Assembly (NCBI GenBank): GCA_023266955.1
Contig: JAHFOH010000066.1
Span: forward strand, 1-7,236
DNA: 7,236 bases
From: Nitrososphaerota archaeon
Lineage (GTDB): Archaea; Thermoproteota; Nitrososphaeria; Nitrososphaerales; JAHFOH01
Direction: 5' to 3'
Of this stretch, positions 1-4,813 are shown one piece after another. The translations under genes and the position numbers were made by a program. Each line of letters opens with the position of its first letter. Within the stretch, counting starts at the first letter, position 1. The notes below the pieces were generated by a model that ran no database searches, was not told the origin of the DNA, and saw only the letters and a list, made by a program, of their open reading frames with translations.

Positions 1-266
1 AATTATGTGGAGGCGCACTGGTTGGAACCAGCGCAAATCGGTCCGGCGAAACCGCTGCAAAGAACGCTGCCGAAGTTGTTCAGAGTCTCGGGGAAAATGT
101 GGACGTAATCATTGACGGTGGGCCGACAGCGTTGGGTCGAGAGTCAACCGTTGTTGATGTTTCAGGGGGCGTTTTCAAAATCATAAGGGAAGGCCATCTG
201 TCAGCTGCAGAGCTGCTATCCAGCATTGGAAAGATCTCGCAGTTTCATGGTGGGGAAATGGTCTGA
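1..266 (+). CDS. Threonylcarbamoyl-AMP synthase (Sua5/YrdC), 3' part only
   Basis: The open frame enters from the left edge (first full codon at 3) and runs 87 codons to TGA at 264-266. It reads as the C-terminal half of a YrdC domain: VGTSANRSGE near the start, then VDVIIDGGP, GRESTVVDVSGG and IIREGHLSAAEL. These are the conserved blocks of the Sua5/YrdC/YwlC family, which condenses threonine, bicarbonate and ATP into threonylcarbamoyl-AMP for the tRNA t6A37 modification. The protein stops shortly after the YrdC core, so it is the short YrdC form without the extra Sua5 C-terminal domain. It converges on the Cgi121 gene, whose product belongs to the KEOPS complex that uses the same intermediate. 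The 5' end lies outside the window. Family assignment is firm; the symbol sua5 or yrdC is not decided. Confidence 0.9.
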   Translation, partial: LCGGALVGTSANRSGETAAKNAAEVVQSLGENVDVIIDGGPTALGRESTVVDVSGGVFKIIREGHLSAAELLSSIGKISQFHGGEMV

Positions 267-268
267 AA

Positions 269-868
269 TTACATTCTAACGCCCAGTAGTACCGCCTTTT
301 CGGATAGTAAGTAGGCGAGTACTTCCTCCTTGACGGTTGTGTTCTTAGTAGACTCTTCAGTTATTCTGTGAAACTTCTGAAGGAATTTCTCCTTCCGTTT
401 CGATAGGGCGATAACCTCGTCATTGACGGTCCACGTCTTCTTGCAATATTCATGTAACATTTGTAAGTCATGACGAGGGCCCATGGCTAAGATCGCAAGA
501 TCTACCGTTCCCCTCCGCACTCCTACTCTCTTTAGGGCTTCTGAGATCTGGGTGCCAAGAGCGATTCGCAATAGTAGGTCTAGGTCAGGTTTCCTAGCGA
601 ATGTTAACTGCCGTTTCCTGCTCTCCCACGATTGCTGCATTATCAGGCGCGCATGCGTAAGCCCTCCTATGAATCGAGACTCTACGACTTGAATAATGAG
701 TGAAGGAAATTTTTCCTGAATTTCTCTAACGAAGGCTTTAGGATCTTGAACTACAACTCTTTTCAATCCTATGACACTACCGTTAACGTCCTCACCTAGG
801 GTGAAGAGGCGCAAGCGTCGCGCACTTGATTTCAATGGAGGCGTGGATTGATGCTTCCGCAGGGTCAT
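269..868 (-). CDS. cgi121: KEOPS complex subunit Cgi121-like (TPRKB homologue)
   Basis: This 199-residue protein has the Cgi121 signature: FIGGLTHA at residues 66-73, followed by a basic stretch, then LDLLLRIALGTQISEAL at about 96-112 and a hydrophobic strand LAILAMG near 124-130. In this family the second block corresponds to the conserved helix containing the RQI-type motif. Cgi121 binds the Bud32 kinase in KEOPS and helps recruit tRNA for transfer of the threonylcarbamoyl group to A37. The first 35 residues and the basic tail (about 150-199) look lineage-specific and make the protein longer than the 150-180 residues usual for the family. The ATG at 866-868 lies 9 bp after the MoaD-like stop, with a weak GTAGG upstream. 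It is the last gene of the minus-strand operon, and its stop is 2 bp from that of the Sua5/YrdC gene. Confidence 0.8.
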   Translation of the reverse strand: MTLRKHQSTPPLKSSARRLRLFTLGEDVNGSVIGLKRVVVQDPKAFVREIQEKFPSLIIQVVESRFIGGLTHARLIMQQSWESRKRQLTFARKPDLDLLLRIALGTQISEALKRVGVRRGTVDLAILAMGPRHDLQMLHEYCKKTWTVNDEVIALSKRKEKFLQKFHRITEESTKNTTVKEEVLAYLLSEKAVLLGVRM

Positions 869-877
869 CCTACTTGA

Positions 878-1135
878 CTATCCACCGTGGACTACAGGTA
901 TCAGCACTATTTCATCTTCTGCAGTTACAGGTGTGTCGTATTCTGAGAGCGCCGATATCTCAACTCCATTAACCAGCACAAGAGTGTTTTCAGATGTTAT
1001 CGGTTGCTCATCGGCTGGAAGTTGTGTGGAAAGTTTGTTCAGCAGCCCACGGATATCAGAGACGCCTCCATCTACATCTACTTGGGCCACCTTCAAGGCA
1101 GAACGCAGGTGACCGAGAGCTTTGACCTTAACCAA
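878..1135 (-). CDS. MoaD/ThiS-like ubiquitin-fold sulfur carrier protein
   Basis: This is an 85-residue beta-grasp protein. It opens with the strand VKVKALGHLRSAL, has the core motif LVLVNGVEI at about 52-60, then TPVTAEDEIVLIP, and ends in a bare Gly-Gly. That ending is the adenylation and thiocarboxylation site of MoaD, ThiS, CysO, SAMP and Urm1 proteins. The start is TTG (1133-1135) with AAGGA 3 nt upstream; only 5 bp separate it from the upstream stop, so translational coupling is likely. Possible roles are molybdopterin synthesis, tRNA thiolation (Urm1/SAMP2-like) or cysteine synthesis (CysO-like). The serine-kinase-like gene just upstream favours the last, but this is inference. No E1-like activating enzyme, MoaE or JAMM protease is encoded in the window. 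Confidence 0.85.
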   Translation of the reverse strand: MVKVKALGHLRSALKVAQVDVDGGVSDIRGLLNKLSTQLPADEQPITSENTLVLVNGVEISALSEYDTPVTAEDEIVLIPVVHGG

Positions 1136-1140
1136 GTTCC

Positions 1141-1992
1141 TTAGTTTCCTCTGATTTGTAGTAAACTCTCATCGTAGGTTCTGCCGCGATATGTGCTTCC
1201 AGGAGCGAGTGTAACTGGAGTGGATGACTCGAGGATTTGCCGGAGGCTTGATTCCGCGTCTGCAGCAGAGAAATGTCTCAGGTGATCCAGGGGGTACATC
1301 ACACCAACCGGCCTCACGGGTATCAGGTGCCTAGTTGATTTTGGAGGGAACAGCCTCCGGTTCAGCCCACTGCGGAGCACGTCTGCCTTCTTCACGGGGT
1401 GCGTATACAAGGCTGCTTCGTAGGGTGCACCTATCGTATTCAAGGCCAGCTGCTCAGTGAGGGTAGCAAATCTTAGCCCGTTCTCCCAGACGATTCCGTC
1501 AAATCGTCTAACAAGCGAGTACGCATCTTCAACAGAGGCGAATTCCTTTCTTGACAAGTATGTTGTTTTGCTGGTGATAATAGCTAGGGCTGCCCTAGCC
1601 TGATCCACTTCGTCCATAGCTGAATGCGTATCAGTCTTGTATAGCCTGAATGCTTCCTCTAATTCAGTCAAGAGAGCATCTGGCAGGCTTGAAAGGCATC
1701 TTATCCATCTCTCCACTATGACTGATGGATTTGAATAGTCAAGGGAACAAGTCACTACTGCTTTGCATCCGAGAGACTTTAGCGCAGAAATTCTGTGCGT
1801 TCCATCCAATATGACATGTGATTTGGCGTCTACGATTATTGGATCGATTTGAACCTTGTCTTTCAGGATTTCCGCCGCTAAGCTGTCAGTCAGCTCTTGG
1901 ATCGTCTCTTCATGAGGCAGGACCACGTCAATTTCGAAAACGTGGAGACTCAGATTCAAAGAACCGAAGGTTAAGTCAGTCGTATTTGACAT
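1141..1992 (-). CDS. ParB/Srx-fold protein, likely SerK/SbnI-type free serine kinase
   Basis: This 283-residue protein has an N-terminal ParB/sulfiredoxin-like domain (about 17-110). PHEE at 26-29 is followed by a helix, the strand IDPIIVD at 49-55 and the motif DGTHRISAL at 63-71. Archaeal SerK and staphylococcal SbnI, which phosphorylate free L-serine to O-phosphoserine, share this arrangement; the Glu after PH matches the catalytic Glu of SerK as I recall it. The C-terminal 150 residues form a second domain with a conserved-looking block, FPPKSTRHLIP, near 209-225, which also resembles the SbnI layout. A DNA-partitioning ParB is unlikely, because no ParB HTH domain and no parA are present. 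The ATG at 1990-1992 follows the eS17 stop by 14 bp. The fold is well supported; serine kinase activity is inferred from motif and size. Confidence 0.65.
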   Translation of the reverse strand: MSNTTDLTFGSLNLSLHVFEIDVVLPHEETIQELTDSLAAEILKDKVQIDPIIVDAKSHVILDGTHRISALKSLGCKAVVTCSLDYSNPSVIVERWIRCLSSLPDALLTELEEAFRLYKTDTHSAMDEVDQARAALAIITSKTTYLSRKEFASVEDAYSLVRRFDGIVWENGLRFATLTEQLALNTIGAPYEAALYTHPVKKADVLRSGLNRRLFPPKSTRHLIPVRPVGVMYPLDHLRHFSAADAESSLRQILESSTPVTLAPGSTYRGRTYDESLLQIRGN

Positions 1993-2006
1993 TCAGAGGT
2001 GCCACT

Positions 2007-2273
2007 CTAGCTTATTTCGGGTTCCGGTTGAGTGACCGTCAACTCTGGCGATACTTCCTCCTCTTCACCTTCCTCCCTCCTTAGTAGGGCCGTGATGTAG
2101 CCGGCCACTTCATTCCTCAACTGCTTTGACTTGATGGTTGCAACCTTGGCGAGGGCCTCCTTGTTCTTTTGAAAATCGGATGAGAATAGGGCACCATTTT
2201 TCTGTAGAAGTAAGATTGAAAGGCGCCTCACCCTATCCACTTTCTGACCAAAGCCTCCCGCCCCGGCACTCAA
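2007..2273 (-). CDS. rps17e: Ribosomal protein eS17 (S17e)
   Basis: From TTG at 2271-2273 this reads as 88 residues. The small-subunit protein S17e is recognised by RRLSILLLQKNGALFSSDF, then NKEALAKVATIKSK and QLRNEVAGYIT, which match the archaeal/eukaryotic pattern of a basic helix, DFxxNK and SKxxRNxIAGYIT. A C-terminal acidic tail (about 66-88, EEGEEEE and beyond) extends past the usual core. The start is uncertain. The TTG has no visible Shine-Dalgarno and lies 10 bp after the tatD stop. A GTG at 2238-2240 has GGGAGG 13 nt upstream and gives MDRVRRL, shorter than the family's usual N-terminus. The frame stays open to 2339, but that would overlap the well-conserved end of tatD. It is the second gene of the operon. 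Confidence 0.8.
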   Translation of the reverse strand: MSAGAGGFGQKVDRVRRLSILLLQKNGALFSSDFQKNKEALAKVATIKSKQLRNEVAGYITALLRREEGEEEEVSPELTVTQPEPEIS

Positions 2274-2283
2274 TATATAGGCT

Positions 2284-3072
2284 TTAGAGCTGGATATATC
2301 TGCGGAAGTTCGTTTCGACCAAATCGAGGCAGTCATCAAAACGCATCTTCAATTCATGTGATAAAGCGAAAAGAACGCTGGGAAGGAATGAAGGCAAGGC
2401 TATTTTGTTCCCGAAGCATGCACCATATCTCACAGGCCCGTCTGTCTCCGTCAGCAGGAGGTCTGGAGGAGTGTTCCTGAGCAACTCTTTGGTCTTCTTG
2501 GAATACACTACTGTTGGACCGAAGGAGAAGAAGCAGCCCATTTGAACTGCTTTCCTGAGCTGTTCAAGCGTTCCGCTAAACCAATGTAGGTTGACACCCT
2601 TTAGTCTATATGATGGCAAAATGGAGATTACATCATCTTGGGAACCTCTTGAGTGTACTGAAATGGGTTTCAAGGCTTTCTCAGCAATTTCGAGTGTAGC
2701 GGCAAAAACCCTGCGTTGAACTTCATATTGATCCTCTGCCTTCGCATATTTCCGATCAAGCCCTATTTCACCCACTCCTTTACTCTTGGCTGCTAAGGGT
2801 TCCAGCTTAGCCAGGGAATTATTTGCTGATTCGGTGCTCGCATTCCAAGGATGAATGCCAACGAAAGGAAGTACTTGGTCCTTCAGCTGCGTAGACAGTT
2901 CTAGAGTCTTGATCGAAGTTTTTGTGTCCATGGATACGCATACAATGAGAATGTCTCTTGCCCGGATGTAGGAGACTACCTGGGGCAGCACCTCTGAATA
3001 CTCTGGGTCGGTAAGGTGAGAATGAGCGTCACTAAGGTATGGCAACTTCCTTTTTCCGAGAGTTAGAGGCAA
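2284..3072 (-). CDS. TatD-family metal-dependent hydrolase/DNase
   Basis: This is a 262-residue TIM-barrel amidohydrolase of the TatD family, with the whole metal-site set visible: DAHSHL (His17, His19), GIHPW (72-76), GEIGLD (Glu102), VHSRG (His140), LHWFSG (His163) and ETDGP (Asp211). Family members act as 3'-5' exonucleases or DNases, and some as D-aminoacyl-tRNA deacylase-like hydrolases; the substrate cannot be told from sequence. The chosen start is TTG at 3070-3072, with AAGGA 7 nt upstream, placed 32 bp from the centre of a TATA box. A second in-frame TTG at 3043-3045 would give MPYLSDAHSHL, closer to the usual short N-terminus. It is the first gene of a five-gene operon reading away from the histone gene. 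Confidence 0.9.
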   Translation of the reverse strand: MPLTLGKRKLPYLSDAHSHLTDPEYSEVLPQVVSYIRARDILIVCVSMDTKTSIKTLELSTQLKDQVLPFVGIHPWNASTESANNSLAKLEPLAAKSKGVGEIGLDRKYAKAEDQYEVQRRVFAATLEIAEKALKPISVHSRGSQDDVISILPSYRLKGVNLHWFSGTLEQLRKAVQMGCFFSFGPTVVYSKKTKELLRNTPPDLLLTETDGPVRYGACFGNKIALPSFLPSVLFALSHELKMRFDDCLDLVETNFRRYIQL

Positions 3073-3093
3073 ATTTTAATCCTTTTTTGGTTG

Positions 3094-3109
3094 GAAAGGT
3101 TAAATATAA
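3094..3109. promoter_or_regulatory. BRE/TATA element between tatD and the histone gene, probably bidirectional
   Basis: GAAAGG followed by TTAAATATA fits an archaeal BRE plus TATA box for the plus strand. Its centre is 33 bp before the histone ATG and, read on the other strand, 32 bp before the tatD TTG. It is the only good TATA-like sequence in the 64-bp divergent spacer. With initiation about 27 bp from the centre, both mRNAs would have leaders of only about 5 nt. Sharing of one TATA box by both genes is inferred from spacing. Confidence 0.7.
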
Positions 3110-3136
3110 TTCAGTTCTCCCCGAGGAGCGAGGATA

Positions 3137-3358
3137 ATGCCAGAAGCCGAATTTGGGCTGGCGGCTGTTTACAGAATCATAAAGAAGGCGGGAGCTGAGA
3201 GAGTTAGCGACGACGCGGCTGAAGAGTTGAGGACTGCGCTGGAAGAGGTGGGGGAACAGATTGCGAAGCAAGCTGTTGAACTGGCGGGACACGCAGGGCG
3301 GAAAACAGTGAAATCATCGGACGTCAAGCTGGCGTCGAAGGCTGTATTGAAGCTATAG
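3137..3358 (+). CDS. Archaeal histone (HMf family)
   Basis: This 73-residue protein is a single histone fold with three helices. Near the N-terminus, YRIIKKAGAERVSDDAAEEL (12-31) matches HMfA/HMfB, including the Gly19 and Arg22 positions that contact neighbouring dimers and DNA. The loop-2 signature RxTxxxxD is intact (Arg55, Thr57, Asp62 in RKTVKSSDV). Such proteins dimerise and wrap DNA into tetrameric or extended nucleosome-like particles. The N-terminus is four or five residues longer than in HMfB, and no long tail is present. The ATG at 3137 follows a GAGG-rich stretch at about 3123-3133 and the TATA element at 3100-3108. It is monocistronic, followed 55 bp later by tRNA-Glu under its own promoter. 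Confidence 0.97.
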   Translation: MPEAEFGLAAVYRIIKKAGAERVSDDAAEELRTALEEVGEQIAKQAVELAGHAGRKTVKSSDVKLASKAVLKL

Positions 3359-3381
3359 GATCTACGGAAGGCGAAGAAACG

Positions 3382-3389
3382 ATTTAAAA
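3382..3389 (+). promoter_or_regulatory. TATA box of the tRNA-Glu gene
   Basis: ATTTAAAA, preceded by purine-rich GAAACG (BRE-like), is centred 28 bp upstream of the first tRNA nucleotide at 3414. This is the standard spacing for archaeal transcription start at or next to the tRNA 5' end. Confidence 0.75.
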
Positions 3390-3413
3390 CCGTTCGTCAT
3401 TTTCGAAGATTCT

Positions 3414-3503
3414 GCTCCGGTGGTGTAGTCCGGTCAAGCAAACTTCATTCTTGAATATCGGCCTCTCGAGCCGACGACCCGGGTTCAAATCCCGGCCGGA
3501 GCA
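3414..3503 (+). tRNA. tRNA-Glu(CTC) containing a ~15-nt non-canonical intron
   Basis: The acceptor stem GCTCCGG (3414-3420) pairs with CCGGAGC (3496-3502), and the discriminator is A3503. The T arm is CCGGG, TTCAAAT, CCCGG (3479-3495). The anticodon arm is TCGGC (3458-3462), loop CTCTCGA with anticodon CTC at 3465-3467, and GCCGA (3470-3474). The D arm starts GTGT (3423-3426), has the GG of the D loop at 3432-3433 and closes with GCA (3438-3440). Between that and the anticodon stem are 17 nt where two (positions 25 and 26) are expected, so about 15 nt must be removed to give a normal 75-nt tRNA. CCA is not encoded. The sequence otherwise matches archaeal tRNA-Glu very closely. Confidence 0.93.
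3441..3455 (+). other. Putative 15-nt intron in tRNA-Glu near position 25
   Basis: Removing 3441-3455 leaves GCA-TA-TCGGC across the junction, which restores G10-U25 and a standard position 26. Inside the insert, TTCA (3444-3447) can pair with TGAA (3452-3455) around a TTCT loop. A canonical bulge-helix-bulge is not obvious, so a relaxed motif cut by the archaeal splicing endonuclease is assumed. Exact boundaries could shift by 1-2 nt. Confidence 0.65.
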
Positions 3504-3514
3504 CTATCAAAGCT

Positions 3515-3877
3515 TCATTCAAACCGTCTCTTTAGGAAGTGCTCGATCCTATGTTCGATTTGTGTGCTGAAGGAGGGATTGAGGCTTACGTGAAGCCCAG
3601 AACCGTATCCTACCCTTTTCGGAATTATTAACCCCTCCCGAATGAGTTGCAGAGCACTATGTTCGACGCGCTTGAGACCCCGTTTTCCAAGTAGTTCAGG
3701 CTTGAATCCTTTCTTTAACTCCTCGACGTCTGTGTGTTTCCCTCCCCAGAATCCATGCCTAGCCAGTTTGTGTAATATGGTATCCTTGATGTCTTCATCG
3801 CTAAGGCGCTCCGACGCCAAGAAAAGTTCGATTTCAATACTTTTTTCCGGCATACTTAAGTACTCCGCAGGATGCAC
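3515..3877 (-). CDS. Conserved-looking hypothetical, winged-helix-like
   Basis: This 120-residue soluble protein has no family I can name with confidence. The sequence DEDIKDTILHKLARHGFWGGKH (from about residue 27) is followed by a Gly-rich basic link, a helix ending in LIREGLIIPKR, then YGSGLHVSLNP. A helix, helix, short beta-wing order with a final Leu/Val-rich strand resembles a small winged-helix domain; similar GRHT and VSLNP patterns occur in archaeal hypotheticals as I remember them. The start is either ATG 3875-3877 or ATG 3851-3853 (112 residues, with GGAG 11 nt upstream). It is divergent from the regulator at 3898 and its stop is 11 bp from the tRNA end. Composition and length argue that it is a real gene. 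Confidence 0.7.
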   Translation of the reverse strand: MHPAEYLSMPEKSIEIELFLASERLSDEDIKDTILHKLARHGFWGGKHTDVEELKKGFKPELLGKRGLKRVEHSALQLIREGLIIPKRVGYGSGLHVSLNPSFSTQIEHRIEHFLKRRFE

Positions 3878-3895
3878 GGGGGAATACTCCCTAGG
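3853..3895. promoter_or_regulatory. Palindromic elements near the divergent starts
   Basis: TACTTAAGTA (3853-3862) is a perfect 10-bp palindrome that could serve as a weak TATA box for the plus-strand regulator. GGGA (3880-3883) and TCCC (3888-3891) form a 4-bp inverted repeat with a 4-nt spacer, and the palindrome CCTAGG (3890-3895) follows. Short palindromes arise by chance, so an operator role for the neighbouring winged-helix protein is only a suggestion. Confidence 0.3.
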
Positions 3896-3897
3896 AT

Positions 3898-4242
3898 GTG
3901 TCTAAGATGCGACCAGAATCCAAATCGGAGCCTTCCCTGCTTGTAAGATACCTAGGCTCATCGCCAGCCTTGAAGATAATAGATTTCTTTCTTGACAATG
4001 CCATCTTCGATTACTCAAAGGAAGAAGTTCTGGAACACGTTGCGATCTCTAGAAGCACTCTCTTCAATATCTGGCAATTTTTGGCAGATGCGGCAATACT
4101 CGCACCTACGCGAAAGATCGGGAAGGCGGTTCTCTACCGACTTAACAAGGAGAGCGAGGTCGTGAAAAGACTGGTCGACTTGGACCTAGCATTAAGCAGA
4201 TTCAAAGAAAGAAGAGCTGAAACACAACCAATTCCCGCGTAA
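3898..4242 (+). CDS. Winged-helix transcriptional regulator
   Basis: This 114-residue protein has a winged HTH. YLGSSPALKIIDFFLD (about 19-34) forms helix 1, DYSKEEVLEHVAISRSTLF the HTH core, and a recognition helix runs through IWQFLADAAIL. The wing TRKIGKAVLYRLNKES follows, then a C-terminal helix probably used for dimerisation. The pattern (glsrsTlyriWxxL ... tRxiGraxlYkLN) is a common archaeal small-regulator family. The start is GTG at 3898, or ATG at 3907 with AGGA 10 nt upstream; the ATG gives MRPESK and is about as likely. The target is unknown; it may control itself or the divergent gene at 3515. Confidence 0.8.
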   Translation: MSKMRPESKSEPSLLVRYLGSSPALKIIDFFLDNAIFDYSKEEVLEHVAISRSTLFNIWQFLADAAILAPTRKIGKAVLYRLNKESEVVKRLVDLDLALSRFKERRAETQPIPA

Positions 4243-4377
4243 TGATGGAGTTACCTTTCTTTCTATTCTTGCGAGCTGTGACTCGACTTGCTTCATCACA
4301 AGCTCTTTCTCTTGGCGGTAATCGGCTATGAGTTCTGCTAACGATTCCACGAGTAGATCGCGCTCTTCTTCCACCAT
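4192..4377 (-). CDS. Small coiled-coil hypothetical protein
   Basis: This is a 61-residue ORF whose first 42 residues are a charged amphipathic helix (MVEEERDLLVESLAELIADY ... QLARIERK). The tail is less protein-like (NWLCFSSSFFESA) and lies antisense to the last 51 bp of the winged-helix gene. Support for its being real: the ATG at 4375-4377 is 30 bp from the centre of a TATA box, matching the near-leaderless spacing of other genes here, and the helical part lies in the non-overlapping stretch. It diverges from the HTH_34 regulator. It could instead be a chance ORF. Confidence 0.5.
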   Translation of the reverse strand: MVEEERDLLVESLAELIADYRQEKELVMKQVESQLARIERKVTPSLRGNWLCFSSSFFESA

Positions 4378-4396
4378 ACCATCGTCGGTTTTAACT

Positions 4397-4411
4397 GAAA
4401 GGTTAAATATA
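4397..4411. promoter_or_regulatory. BRE/TATA element between the small coiled-coil ORF and the HTH_34 regulator
   Basis: GAAAGGTTAAATATA here is identical, over 15 bases, to the element in front of the histone gene. Its TATA centre (about 4407) is 42 bp before the plus-strand GTG at 4449, leaving a leader of about 15 nt that holds a GAGG. It is 30 bp from the minus-strand ATG at 4377. Confidence 0.75.
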
Positions 4412-4414
4412 CCG

Positions 4415-4431
4415 ACTTTGTGTTACAAAGT
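4415..4431. promoter_or_regulatory. Perfect inverted repeat, likely operator
   Basis: ACTTTGT (4415-4421) and ACAAAGT (4425-4431) are perfect 7-bp arms around GTT. The repeat lies between the TATA box and the predicted start of transcription (about 4434) of the regulator gene at 4449. A dimeric winged-helix protein bound there would block RNA polymerase recruitment, so autorepression by the downstream product is the natural reading. The binding protein is inferred. Confidence 0.6.
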
Positions 4432-4448
4432 GCTTTTCGAGGCGAAGC

Positions 4449-4811
4449 GTGTTGGCGGTTCTTGAGCCCAAGAGGAGGGAGGCACTGGAGAACATCCTAG
4501 CTGAATATCTGAAAGTGAAGAAGACTATTCATGAACCGGCTAGGTTTGCAATCCTCGAGTTATTGGCGTTGGGGAATCCTCTAGACTATAACGGGATCAA
4601 GGATACGTTGAGGCTTTCTGATGGAAATCTTCATTCACATCTTTCGAAGCTGGAGGAGAAAGGCTATGTTACTTCTGTGAAGGGGTTTGTTGGAAAGAAG
4701 CCTCGCACTGAATATTCTCTGACGAGGAGCGGTTTGACCGAATTGAAGCAGTATCTCGCAACTGTGATATCAACGCTTAAGACGATGGAGTCACGGGTAC
4801 CTCATGGTTAG
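4449..4811 (+). CDS. Winged-helix transcriptional regulator (HTH_34 / ArsR-MarR-like)
   Basis: This 120-residue regulator matches the HTH_34 (winged helix DNA-binding) pattern. HEPARFAILELLALGN (about 28-43) is helix 1, then YNGIKDTLRLSDGNLHSHLSKLEEKGYV (48-75) is the HTH with recognition helix SDGNLHSHLSKLEE. The wing KGFVGKKPRTEYSLT follows, and a C-terminal helix SGLTELKQYLATVISTL probably dimerises. No cysteine or metal-ligand cluster is visible. The start is GTG at 4449 with GAGG (4439-4442) 6 nt upstream; the in-frame TTG next to it is an alternative. The inverted repeat between its TATA box and start suggests autoregulation. The ligand is unknown. Confidence 0.87.
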   Translation: MLAVLEPKRREALENILAEYLKVKKTIHEPARFAILELLALGNPLDYNGIKDTLRLSDGNLHSHLSKLEEKGYVTSVKGFVGKKPRTEYSLTRSGLTELKQYLATVISTLKTMESRVPHG

Positions 4812-4813
4812 AA

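Noticed and set aside
483..692. Plus-strand ORF of 69 codons inside the Cgi121 gene
   Set aside because: It is antisense to a recognisable conserved protein, and its Arg/Ser-rich composition is that of a shadow frame.
1141..1992. Reading the ParB-fold gene as a plasmid or chromosome partition gene
   Set aside because: There is no HTH domain, no ParA neighbour and no parS-like repeat; operon context is metabolic.
1818..2084. Plus-strand ORF of 88 codons across the serK-like/eS17 junction
   Set aside because: It is antisense to two supported genes, with no promoter or ribosome site and unlike any protein family.
3032..3292. Minus-strand ORF of 86 codons overlapping the histone gene
   Set aside because: It is antisense to a certain histone and runs through the divergent promoter.
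3642..3905. Plus-strand ORF antisense to the 120-residue hypothetical
   Set aside because: Ser/Pro/Cys-rich reading with no motif; the minus strand has the better protein composition.
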